Shown: positions 1 to 5,860 of the stretch, in pieces | Position numbering within the stretch: position 1 is the stretch's first letter | How the letters are laid out: every line of letters starts with the position of its first letter | Source: Bacillota bacterium | GTDB lineage: Bacteria; Bacillota; Bacilli; Bacillales; Cytobacillaceae | Assembly: GCA_030705745.1 (NCBI GenBank) | Contig: JAUZPT010000133.1 | Coordinates: 1 to 7,614 of the forward strand | Direction: 5' to 3' | DNA: 7,614 nt | Made by a program: the position numbers and the translations under genes | Notes under the pieces: model-generated | What the model was told of the DNA's origin: nothing | The model's input: the letters and a program-made list of their open reading frames with translations, nothing else | The model's database searches: none

Positions 1-24
1 GTTTTTCCTTTATTTCTTTATACC

Positions 25-576
25 TTAGTGCGTTTCAATCAAGCCGTAACGGCCGTCTGTACGCTTATAAACAACATTTGTGCGGTTTGTATCTGCATTA
101 TTGAACACGTAGAAATTGTGGCCAAGCATATTCATTTGTAGGATGGCTTCTTCGCTGTCCATTGGTTTCAAATCGAAACGCTTCGTGCGGACAACTTCCA
201 AATCGTTTTCTTCTTCAAATTCAGGTGCCTCTGCGCTTTCAAAGGTGGAGAACATGGCAGCGAAATCGCCTTTTTCACGGAACTTGCGGTTCACCTTTGT
301 TTTGTGCTTGCGGATTTGGCGCTCAAGCTTGTCGGTAATCAAATCTACAGCAGCATACATGTCAACATTCGTTTCCTCTGCACGCAATACAAGGTGTGGC
401 ATTGGGATGGTCACTTCGACCTTTGATGTTTTATCTTGATAGAATTTCAAATTCACATTTACATTAGCCTCAGGTGTTTCAGTAAAATAGCGTTCCAATT
501 TGGAGATTTTCTTTTCCACATACTCTCTGATTGCTGGAGTTACCTCAATGTTTTCTCCACGAATGTTGTAATTCAT
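25..576 (-). CDS. hpf: Long-form ribosome hibernation promoting factor (HPF)
   Basis: This 183-residue protein belongs to the ribosome hibernation family (sigma-54 modulation / S30AE). Residues 1 to about 100 form the N-terminal ribosome-binding domain, which in this family occupies the decoding region of the 30S subunit. It starts MNYNIRGENIEVTP and ends in a basic helix around residues 84-101. An acidic linker (about 112-127, rich in Glu) leads to the C-terminal dimerisation domain (about 128-183, including GHNFYVFNNADTNRTNVVYK). That domain marks the long form, which joins two 70S ribosomes into inactive 100S dimers in resting or stressed cells. The length matches long-form HPFs. The ATG follows AAGGAGG by 7 nt. 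A sigma-B-like promoter lies just upstream, which fits the stress control known for the B. subtilis homologue (yvyD/hpf). No terminator is visible in the 24 bases after the stop. The identification is secure. Confidence 0.97.
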   Translation of the reverse strand: MNYNIRGENIEVTPAIREYVEKKISKLERYFTETPEANVNVNLKFYQDKTSKVEVTIPMPHLVLRAEETNVDMYAAVDLITDKLERQIRKHKTKVNRKFREKGDFAAMFSTFESAEAPEFEEENDLEVVRTKRFDLKPMDSEEAILQMNMLGHNFYVFNNADTNRTNVVYKRTDGRYGLIETH

Positions 577-611
577 GCGAACTCCTCCTTTTTGTTATGA
601 CTATGTATATA

Positions 612-641
612 CATTTCTATCTTACCCTATGTGATTCCTGC
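612..641 (-). promoter_or_regulatory. Possible overlapping sigma-H-like promoter of hpf
   Basis: Minus-strand GCAGGAATC (641-633), a 12-nt spacer and ATAGAAATG (620-612) resemble the Bacillus sigma-H pattern (AGGA-type -35 box, GAAT-type -10 box, spacer 11-12). The -10 part is imperfect (GAAA rather than GAAT). The B. subtilis homologue is known to be under both sigma-B and sigma-H, which makes an overlapping pair plausible. The sequence match alone is weak. Confidence 0.3.
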
Positions 642-647
642 TAAAAC
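622..647 (-). promoter_or_regulatory. Sigma-B-like promoter of hpf
   Basis: Read on the minus strand, GTTTTA (647-642) is followed after 14 nt by GGGTAA (627-622). This matches the Bacillus sigma-B consensus GTTTAA-N12-15-GGGTAT at 10 of 12 positions with good spacing. Transcription would begin near 615, giving a leader of roughly 40 nt before the hpf start. General-stress control of hpf is known in B. subtilis, so gene and promoter type agree. The start site itself is inferred. Confidence 0.65.
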
Positions 648-657
648 AGAAGGGAAA

Positions 658-679
658 TTTTGTCGATTTTTTGACAAAA
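658..679. repeat. 7-bp inverted repeat upstream of the hpf promoter
   Basis: TTTTGTC (658-664) and GACAAAA (673-679) are perfect inverted arms around an 8-nt T-rich spacer. The element lies just upstream of the sigma-B-like -35 box of hpf. It could be an operator or a weak hairpin, but it is AT-rich and short, so chance is a real alternative. Confidence 0.3.
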
Positions 680-741
680 ACAACAGGGAAATAGTGACAA
701 GTCTCGACAGCGCCAGAAAAAAAGGAAATAAGCAAAAAGAG

Positions 742-767
742 GTTTAAAGTCTCAATATTACGGGTAT
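742..767 (+). promoter_or_regulatory. Exact-consensus sigma-B promoter on the plus strand, antisense to the regulator gene
   Basis: GTTTAA (742-747), a 14-nt spacer and GGGTAT (762-767) match the sigma-B consensus at all 12 positions with accepted spacing. It points right, away from hpf. No plus-strand gene follows: the only nearby short frame (793-834, 13 codons) has no ribosome binding site. RNA starting near 775 would cross the regulator's terminator and then run antisense through its 3' end from 879 onward. The motif is seen directly. The antisense role is inferred. Confidence 0.55.
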
Positions 768-841
768 GGTTACCTTGTTAACTAGCAATAAAATGAGAAA
801 TTTCACTCTACACTACAAGAATGATATTTTATAGGTAAAAC

Positions 842-864
842 AAAAACCCTGCATGCAGCAGGGT
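842..864 (-). terminator. Intrinsic terminator of the response-regulator gene
   Basis: On the minus strand, ACCCTGC (864-858), the loop TGCAT and GCAGGGT (852-846) form a perfect 7-bp GC-rich stem followed by a run of T (TTTTTG, then TTTTAC). It begins 14 nt after the regulator's TAG stop. It separates regulator transcription from hpf, which has its own promoter. On the plus strand no T run follows the stem, so it should not stop rightward transcription. Confidence 0.9.
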
Positions 865-878
865 CATGGGTGGAAAGA

Positions 879-1592
879 CTATTGTTTTACCGCTAGCTCG
901 ATCGGTTCGCCTTCTTCTACTTGAAGCTTGTAACCGATTCCCCAAACGGTTTTAATCGTGATTTGAATATTGCTTTCTTTTAATTTTTTTCGGATTCGAT
1001 TTAGATGAGTGTCAATCATTCGATCATCATCTAAATGCTCATAGCTCCAAACGACTCTCAATAATTCTTCCCGAGTGACAACCTCATCCTGTTTATTGAC
1101 GAGTGTCCAAAGGATAGAAAATTCTTTTTTAGTGAAATTTAAAACTTTTTTATCGAAATGAACCTTATGGGTTGTCTTATTCATGGCCAAGCGCCCAAAT
1201 TGAATACGATCCTCTTCGGTTGTTTTCTTCGAAGCTGTATGTTCCAGTAAGACTTTAATCTTACATAGTAAAACAGGAAAGGTGATTGGGTACGTAATCA
1301 CATCATCTGCACCTGCTTCAAAATACTGAATGATCGAATCATCGGTTAGGGGTTTTCCAAGAATAATAATAATCGAGCCTAATTTCTGCCGCATCTGGCG
1401 ACAAAGCTCTAAGCTATTTACATTTAATAAGGAGTGATTAATAAGGACTATATTGGGTTTCCATTCAATGGCTGTAATTAATCCTTGCAAACCATTACTA
1501 AATGAGTTCACTTCGAAAAAGTTCTCAAAATGTTGAGTCAATTTATTGCTATATTGGGAATCTTCTTCTAATATTAATAGTTTTTTTCCCAT
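879..1592 (-). CDS. Atypical OmpR/PhoB-family response regulator with degenerate receiver
   Basis: This 237-residue two-domain protein has a receiver domain at about 1-117 and an OmpR/PhoB winged-helix DNA-binding domain at about 129-226. The recognition helix is near residues 191-206 (RMIDTHLNRIRKKL) and the wing is KTVWGIGYKL (214-223). The receiver keeps the fold's landmarks (GADD at 94-97, Pro102) but has lost its chemistry. The phospho-acceptor Asp is Asn52, the switch Ser/Thr is Gly79, the conserved Lys is Tyr101, and the acidic pair is Glu9-Glu10. It is therefore predicted to act without phosphorylation, as known for other atypical OmpR-type regulators. No kinase gene is adjacent. The ATG is preceded by GGGGGAG at 6 nt spacing, inside an inverted repeat. 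The gene ends in its own terminator. It lies downstream of oppF, so peptide uptake or stress are possible contexts, but its targets are unknown. Confidence 0.93.
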   Translation of the reverse strand: MGKKLLILEEDSQYSNKLTQHFENFFEVNSFSNGLQGLITAIEWKPNIVLINHSLLNVNSLELCRQMRQKLGSIIIILGKPLTDDSIIQYFEAGADDVITYPITFPVLLCKIKVLLEHTASKKTTEEDRIQFGRLAMNKTTHKVHFDKKVLNFTKKEFSILWTLVNKQDEVVTREELLRVVWSYEHLDDDRMIDTHLNRIRKKLKESNIQITIKTVWGIGYKLQVEEGEPIELAVKQ

Positions 1593-1618
1593 TTAGTACT
1601 CCCCCATATAGTACTAAA
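1592..1618 (-). promoter_or_regulatory. Perfect 9-bp inverted repeat enclosing the regulator's ribosome binding site
   Basis: TTTAGTACT (1592-1600) and AGTACTAAA (1610-1618) are exact inverted arms around a 9-nt spacer. In the mRNA this forms a 9-bp stem whose loop, AUAUGGGGG, carries most of the Shine-Dalgarno. The rest of the Shine-Dalgarno and the A of the AUG lie in the stem. Each arm also contains the palindrome AGTACT, and the two copies are 18 bp apart, so the element could equally be a DNA operator for a dimeric regulator, perhaps the gene's own product. The repeat is seen directly. Either function is inference. Confidence 0.6.
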
Positions 1619-1638
1619 GACACTTATGCCTTCAATTA

Positions 1639-1647
1639 ATCATACCA
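1639..1647 (-). promoter_or_regulatory. Candidate extended -10 promoter of the regulator gene
   Basis: On the minus strand TGGTATGAT (1647-1639) matches an extended -10 element (TGnTATAAT, one mismatch in the hexamer). The nearest -35-like hexamer, TTAACC (1669-1664), is poor and 19 nt away, which suits an extended -10 promoter or one that depends on an activator. Transcription from about 1632 would give a leader of about 40 nt that contains the inverted repeat over the ribosome binding site. Confidence 0.45.
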
Positions 1648-1672
1648 TAATAATGAATTTTTGGGTTAAATT

Positions 1673-1724
1673 TTCTTAAGATTCTTTTAATATTTTCGTC
1701 AGAATTTTTTAAGAATTATTAAGA
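1673..1724. repeat. TTAAGA repeats and imperfect inverted repeat upstream of the regulator promoter
   Basis: TTAAGA occurs at 1676-1681, 1709-1714 and 1719-1724, spaced 33 and 10 bp apart. The first is part of the palindrome TCTTAAGA (1674-1681), centred about 45 bp upstream of the predicted start of the regulator transcript. The last overlaps the oppF stop. Arms 1673-1685 and 1701-1715 also form an AT-rich imperfect stem, but no T run follows, so a conventional oppF terminator is not evident. Tandem hexamers at 10-11 bp periods are typical targets of OmpR-family dimers. Low sequence complexity tempers this. Confidence 0.3.
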
Positions 1725-2747
1725 TAATGGATAATGGCAAGCTACAAACCGATCTTCCCCAGCTTTTACGAATGCTGGCTCCTCTTCACGGCACTTGCTT
1801 TGAGCATACGGGCATCTCGTATGGAAATAGCAACCGGATGGAGGGTTGATTGGACTAGGTACATCGCCTTCCAAAATAATCTTTGGCTGATCTCGCAATC
1901 TTGGATTTGGAATTGGATTCGCCGAGATAAGTGCTTGCGTATACGGATGCTTCGGGTCTTCAAAAAGGTCATTTGAATTCGCCAGTTCGACCATTTTGCC
2001 CAAATACATAACACCCACGCGATTGCTTATGTAACGAACAATATTTAATCCATGGGAAACGAATAAATACGTTAATCCCAAACGATCTTGCAGTTCTTCC
2101 AACAGGTTTACAACCTGAGATTGAATTGAAACATCCAACGCAGAAACAGGCTCATCCAGAACGATCAGCTTTGGATTCAATGCAAGTGCACGAGCAATTC
2201 CGATACGTTGCCTTTGACCGCCGCTAAACTCATGCGGGTAACGTCTCATATGGAATGAGTTTAGTCCCACGAGTTCAAGGAGCTCTTTAATCCGCTCTTC
2301 ACGCTCTGCTGCTGATTTCATGCCATGAATTTTTAGAACACGAGATAGCGTATCGCCAACGCTTAGACGTGGATTTAAGGACGAATATGGATCCTGGAAA
2401 ATCAGCTGCATATCGCGACGCAAAATGCGCAATTCCTGATCGTTAAGGCTGTAAATATCGCGCCCTTCAAATTCAACAGAGCCGCTGGTAGCTTCCAATA
2501 AACGAAGGATTGCTCTTCCTGTCGTCGATTTTCCGCAGCCACTTTCACCAACTAAGCCAAACGTTTCTCCTTTTCGGAGATCGAAGCTCACACCGTCAAC
2601 CGCTTTTACATAGCCTTGGACTCCCCCGAAAAATCCGCCTCTAACCGGGAAGTGCATTTTGATGTTATCCACTTTTAATAAAACTTCCGAATTTTTATCA
2701 ATCACTCTATTTTGTACATCAATTTTTTCTGAAGTTCCACTAACCAT
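1719..2747 (-). CDS. oppF: Oligopeptide ABC transporter ATP-binding protein OppF
   Basis: This is the second ATPase of the peptide importer, 342 residues from the start chosen here. It has Walker A GESGCGKS (67-74), Q-loop Gln118, signature FSGGQRQR (174-181), Walker B LIVLDEP (194-200) and H-switch His232. The C-terminal oligopeptide-transporter extension carries four cysteines (306, 312, 319, 337), a pattern linked to an iron-sulfur cluster in related Dpp/Opp ATPases. The residue after the switch His is Gly (SHGLNIV), where SHDL is usual. The chosen ATG lies 7 nt after GGGAGG and 2 nt beyond the oppD stop. An ATG 36 nt upstream (2783) is in frame but would overlap oppD. OppF pairs with OppD at the inner face of the membrane to power import through OppBC. 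It is the last opp gene. Confidence 0.95.
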   Translation of the reverse strand: MVSGTSEKIDVQNRVIDKNSEVLLKVDNIKMHFPVRGGFFGGVQGYVKAVDGVSFDLRKGETFGLVGESGCGKSTTGRAILRLLEATSGSVEFEGRDIYSLNDQELRILRRDMQLIFQDPYSSLNPRLSVGDTLSRVLKIHGMKSAAEREERIKELLELVGLNSFHMRRYPHEFSGGQRQRIGIARALALNPKLIVLDEPVSALDVSIQSQVVNLLEELQDRLGLTYLFVSHGLNIVRYISNRVGVMYLGKMVELANSNDLFEDPKHPYTQALISANPIPNPRLRDQPKIILEGDVPSPINPPSGCYFHTRCPYAQSKCREEEPAFVKAGEDRFVACHYPLS

Positions 2748-2749
2748 CT

Positions 2750-3751
2750 TTATGCCTCCCACCGATCCGTGTATTTCCAGCAACGAACAACTTCATCCTC
2801 GCTGAGATTTTGTATTTGCGGCATTTCTTGACGACAAAGATCTTTTGCATATTCACATCGTTCGGCAAACCTGCAGCCAACAGGGAAATGCAATGGATTT
2901 GGCACAGTGCCTTCAATGGCATAAAGCTTTCCGTTTTTCTTTGCTGCAGTAGGCATTGAACGCAATAAGCCTTCTGTATAAGGATGCTTCGGTGCTTCAA
3001 AGATCGTGAAAATGTCTCCTTGCTCGACGACTTGGCCACCATACATAACGACAACGCGATCAGCCATTTCAGCCACAACACCGAGGTCATGCGTAATCAA
3101 TACGATGGACATATCCCTTTTCGCTTTCAAATCCTTCATCAATTGAAGAATTTGGTTTTGGATTGTTACATCCAATGCCGTTGTCGGCTCATCGGCAATT
3201 AACAGGTCTGGACGGCCTGCAAGAGCCATCGCAATCATGACACGCTGCCTCATACCTCCGCTAAGTTCATGGGGATATTGATTAAGGCGTCGTTCAGGCT
3301 CGGGAATTCCTACTAAATTTAACAAGTTAAGCGCTTCTGCAGTGGCTTCTTTCTTGCTTGCCTTTTGATGAAGCATAATAGATTCAGAGATTTGGTCGCC
3401 TACTTTGTACACAGGATTAAGCGATGTCATCGGTTCCTGGAAAATCATTGATATCTTATTCCCACGAATTTGACGCATTTCCTTATCCGATTTTTCTAAA
3501 AGGCTTTCATTTTGGAATAAAATATCTCCATTCACAATTTTTCCTGGTGGTGTTGGAATCAGACGCATAATGGATAGTGAGGTTACACTTTTTCCACTTC
3601 CGGATTCCCCTACAATCGCCAACGTTTCACCTTTTCGAACATCAAAGCTTACTCCATCAATGACTGGAACTACCCCGTCTTCAGTGTAAAAATAAGTTTT
3701 TAAATCTTTTACTGAAACAACAGTATCCGTCTTAACTGAAGTTGTAACCAT
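2750..3751 (-). CDS. oppD: Oligopeptide ABC transporter ATP-binding protein OppD
   Basis: This 333-residue ATPase of the peptide/nickel importer family has Walker A GESGSGKS (48-55), Q-loop Gln105, signature LSGGMRQR (163-170), Walker B LLIADEP (183-189) and H-switch His221 in THDLGVV. The C-terminal extension has cysteines at 293, 299, 306 and 324. Their spacing (x5, x6, x17) is exactly that of the downstream OppF, which fits a conserved cluster-binding site known in Dpp-type ATPases. The ATG follows AGGAGG by 8 nt, and that site overlaps the oppC stop codon (TAG), so translation of the two genes is probably coupled. OppD and OppF are expected to form a heterodimer. All catalytic motifs are intact. 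Confidence 0.96.
   Translation of the reverse strand: MVTTSVKTDTVVSVKDLKTYFYTEDGVVPVIDGVSFDVRKGETLAIVGESGSGKSVTSLSIMRLIPTPPGKIVNGDILFQNESLLEKSDKEMRQIRGNKISMIFQEPMTSLNPVYKVGDQISESIMLHQKASKKEATAEALNLLNLVGIPEPERRLNQYPHELSGGMRQRVMIAMALAGRPDLLIADEPTTALDVTIQNQILQLMKDLKAKRDMSIVLITHDLGVVAEMADRVVVMYGGQVVEQGDIFTIFEAPKHPYTEGLLRSMPTAAKKNGKLYAIEGTVPNPLHFPVGCRFAERCEYAKDLCRQEMPQIQNLSEDEVVRCWKYTDRWEA
2755..2760 (-). promoter_or_regulatory. Ribosome binding site that fixes the oppF start
   Basis: Minus-strand GGGAGG lies 7 nt before the ATG at 2747-2745, inside the last codons of oppD. This spacing favors that ATG over the in-frame ATG at 2783, and leaves only two bases between the oppD stop and the oppF start, an arrangement typical of translational coupling. 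Confidence 0.8.
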
Positions 3752-3763
3752 TCTAAAAACCTC

Positions 3764-4684
3764 CTATTGCTTCATTCTTGGATCTAGTGCATCTCGTAAG
3801 CCATCACCAATAAAGTTGACCGCCATTACCGTAACGATGATGAACATTCCTGGGAAAATTGGTGCCCAAGGATAATCAAGTACGGTTGTTAAATCTTGTG
3901 CGCTTGTCAACATGTTTCCCCAACTTGGTGTTGGCGGTTGGATTCCAAGTCCCAAGAAACTTAATGCTGCTTCTGAAAGAATGACGCTTGCAATATCAAG
4001 AGTCGCAATGACCACAATCGGTGCAATTGCATTGGGAAGAACATGGAAAAATATTATACTTTTATTCTTTTCACCTGTTGCTCTTGCAGCTTCAATGAAA
4101 TCTCTTCTCTTTATCGAAAGAATTTCACCCCGGACAATCCGTGCCAATCCTGTCCAACCGAAGATACTTATAACAAAAATGGTTGACCACATGGTAGGAA
4201 CCATCAGAGAAGCAACAATCAATAACAAGAAAAATGTTGGGATTGATTGAATTGCATCCACAATACGCATCATAATATTGTCAATTATTCCGCCGAAAAA
4301 GCCCGAAATAGAACCATATATAACACCGATGGTAACCGAGCAAAGCATCGTTAACATCGCAACAGTCAATGAAACCCTCGAACCGTAAAACACGCGTGTC
4401 ATAATATCTCCACCCATAGAATCCGTTCCAAAGGGATGCTTTGCACTTGGCTTCAAGTTTGAATCCAAAATATCATACACGTCCGGTTTACTAGGTGATA
4501 TCCATGGTGCCAAAATGGCGATTAGAACAATTAGCGTAAAAACGATTAATCCCGTTACTGCCAATTTATTCTTTTTAAATCTCTTCCACGTTACAGCTAA
4601 CTTGCTTTCATACCTTAACTCTGTTTCCTGAGGACGTATATTTACATTTTTTGATTGATTAACAACTGGATTAGGAAGACCCAT
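3764..4684 (-). CDS. oppC: Oligopeptide ABC transporter permease OppC
   Basis: This inner-membrane permease of the peptide-importer family is 306 residues from the start chosen here. A cytoplasmic N-terminal arm of about 40 residues precedes the first membrane segment (about 42-60), with further segments near 105-127, 138-161, 220-241 and 278-294 and a less clear one near 166-182. HPFGTD (83-88), typical of the OppC/DppC group, follows the first segment. The EAA coupling loop (EAARATGEKNKS, from about 198) contacts the ATPases. The start is ambiguous: an in-frame ATG at 4690 gives 308 residues but lies only 3 nt from AGGAGG, whereas the ATG at 4684 has 9 nt spacing and is preferred. The ribosome binding site overlaps the oppB stop. 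OppC pairs with OppB to form the channel. Confidence 0.95.
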   Translation of the reverse strand: MGLPNPVVNQSKNVNIRPQETELRYESKLAVTWKRFKKNKLAVTGLIVFTLIVLIAILAPWISPSKPDVYDILDSNLKPSAKHPFGTDSMGGDIMTRVFYGSRVSLTVAMLTMLCSVTIGVIYGSISGFFGGIIDNIMMRIVDAIQSIPTFFLLLIVASLMVPTMWSTIFVISIFGWTGLARIVRGEILSIKRRDFIEAARATGEKNKSIIFFHVLPNAIAPIVVIATLDIASVILSEAALSFLGLGIQPPTPSWGNMLTSAQDLTTVLDYPWAPIFPGMFIIVTVMAVNFIGDGLRDALDPRMKQ

Positions 4685-4693
4685 CTTCATTCT

Positions 4694-4700
4694 CCTCCTT
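4694..4700 (-). promoter_or_regulatory. Ribosome binding site that decides the oppC start
   Basis: Minus-strand AAGGAGG overlaps the oppB stop codon (4701-4699). It is 9 nt before the ATG at 4684 and only 3 nt before the ATG at 4690, so the inner ATG is favored. The overlap with the stop suggests reinitiation by ribosomes finishing oppB. Confidence 0.7.
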
Positions 4701-5658
4701 ATGACTTTCCATATTGGATGCGCGGATCTACGAAAGCATATAAAATATCAGCGAGTAAATTTGCAAGTACAACCAACACCGCTGCAATAAGTGTCGTTCC
4801 CATGATGACCTGGTAGTCACGGATAAAGATTGCACTGAATGAAAGTCTTCCCATCCCTGGCCATGCAAATATGGTTTCAATGAATAATGCTCCACCAAAC
4901 AAATCCGGTAATCGGTTTGCAATAATCGTGATTATCGGGATTAATCCATTCCTCAAGGCATGCTTGAAAATGACTTTACGCTCCGATAACCCTTTTGCCC
5001 TTGCTGTCCTGACGTAATCCTGTTTGATTACCTCCAGCATACTTGAACGCATAAAACGTGACTTTGAAGCAATTAAACCAAATGCAAGCGTCATTGCTGG
5101 TAAAAATAAATGGTGAACACGGTCCCAAAGATTAAAATGATCGTAACTCGACCTCATGCCCGAGACAGGAAACCATCCAAGATCCATTGCAAATACGAGC
5201 ATGACGACAAGCGCAATAAAAAAGGATGGAACCGCTATCCCCAGAAAGGAATAGGCAGTAAATATGTAATCTAAAAGCGAATATTGCTTAACAGCTGAGT
5301 AAACACCTATTGGGATCGCAACGAGAATCGAAATAACAATTGCCGTTCCCATTAATTCCAATGTAGCTGGCACTCTCTCCATAATTTTTTCAGTAACAGG
5401 ACGTCCATCCTGGAAGGAGTAACCTAAGTTCCCATGAAGAACAAGCAGTTTTATCCATTTGTAATATTGAACATAAATAGGCTGATCAACACCAAGCTCC
5501 TTTTTTATCATTTCTAAATTTTGGGGTTTTCCTTCTGGGTTCTTATAAACCGCGGTCGGATCTCCAGGTGCTAATGTCATAAGCAAAAAAGTTATTATTG
5601 AGATAATAAATAATAAGGGAATGGACTGAAGGGTTCTGCGAATAATATATTTTGGCAA
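4699..5658 (-). CDS. oppB: Oligopeptide ABC transporter permease OppB
   Basis: This 319-residue permease has the family's N-terminal signature (PKYIIRRTLQSIPLLF, then a segment ending LAPGDP). Membrane segments lie near 9-30, 100-121, 132-158, 185-200, 238-262 and 287-310. The EAA-type coupling loop is at about 215-241 (YVRTARAKGLSERKVIFKHA). It pairs with OppC to form the translocation path. The start is TTG (5658-5656): the frame upstream reaches a stop six codons earlier with no ATG or GTG between, and the first internal Met (27) would remove the first membrane segment. AGGGAG lies only 4 nt before the TTG. A rare start with tight spacing may lower synthesis relative to oppA. The gene is 202 nt downstream of oppA, beyond a strong hairpin. 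Confidence 0.95.
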   Translation of the reverse strand: MPKYIIRRTLQSIPLLFIISIITFLLMTLAPGDPTAVYKNPEGKPQNLEMIKKELGVDQPIYVQYYKWIKLLVLHGNLGYSFQDGRPVTEKIMERVPATLELMGTAIVISILVAIPIGVYSAVKQYSLLDYIFTAYSFLGIAVPSFFIALVVMLVFAMDLGWFPVSGMRSSYDHFNLWDRVHHLFLPAMTLAFGLIASKSRFMRSSMLEVIKQDYVRTARAKGLSERKVIFKHALRNGLIPIITIIANRLPDLFGGALFIETIFAWPGMGRLSFSAIFIRDYQVIMGTTLIAAVLVVLANLLADILYAFVDPRIQYGKS

Positions 5659-5809
5659 AGGTCTCCCTACTTTCTATATAACATTTTTCGAATTCTCGTA
5701 CCTTTATGAAAGGAAAAGATACATATTTTTCTCTCACTACTAAGTAACAGTAGCAGAAGTTTGTTTTCTCAATTAGATAGCATAGAAAATAATCAACTAT
5801 ACATATAAA

Positions 5810-5842
5810 GCAGCCGTAGCGACATTGGTCGCTGACGGCCGC
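5810..5842 (-). terminator. Strong hairpin between oppA and oppB, probable partial terminator
   Basis: Minus-strand GCCGTCAGCGAC (5839-5828), the loop CAAT (5827-5824) and GTCGCTACGGC (5823-5813) form an 11-bp GC-rich stem with one bulged C. Two more base pairs beyond a mismatch extend it at the base. A weak T-rich tract (TTTATAT) follows. Such a hairpin after the binding-protein gene usually protects its mRNA and lets only part of the transcription continue into the permease genes. The poor T run argues against full termination. Confidence 0.65.
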
Positions 5843-5860
5843 TTAAATACTACCATTTAA

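Noticed and set aside
1..24. Terminator of hpf at the left edge
   Set aside because: No inverted repeat is visible in these bases; any terminator would lie outside the window.
793..834. Short plus-strand frame of 13 codons downstream of the plus-strand sigma-B promoter
   Set aside because: It has an ATG but no ribosome binding site and no recognisable peptide features, so an antisense RNA is the better reading.
1673..1715. Intrinsic terminator after oppF
   Set aside because: The inverted repeat is AT-rich with an internal loop and a 15-nt loop, and no T run follows on the minus strand.
5543..5737. Minus-strand open frame of 64 codons across the oppB start
   Set aside because: It overlaps oppB in another frame and has no family features; it is a shadow frame.
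5659..5809. Possible separate promoter for oppB, for example minus-strand TTGAGA
   Set aside because: No -10 box of acceptable quality lies at 16-18 nt spacing. The small inverted repeat CCTTT-ATG-AAAGG (5701-5713) is too short to interpret.
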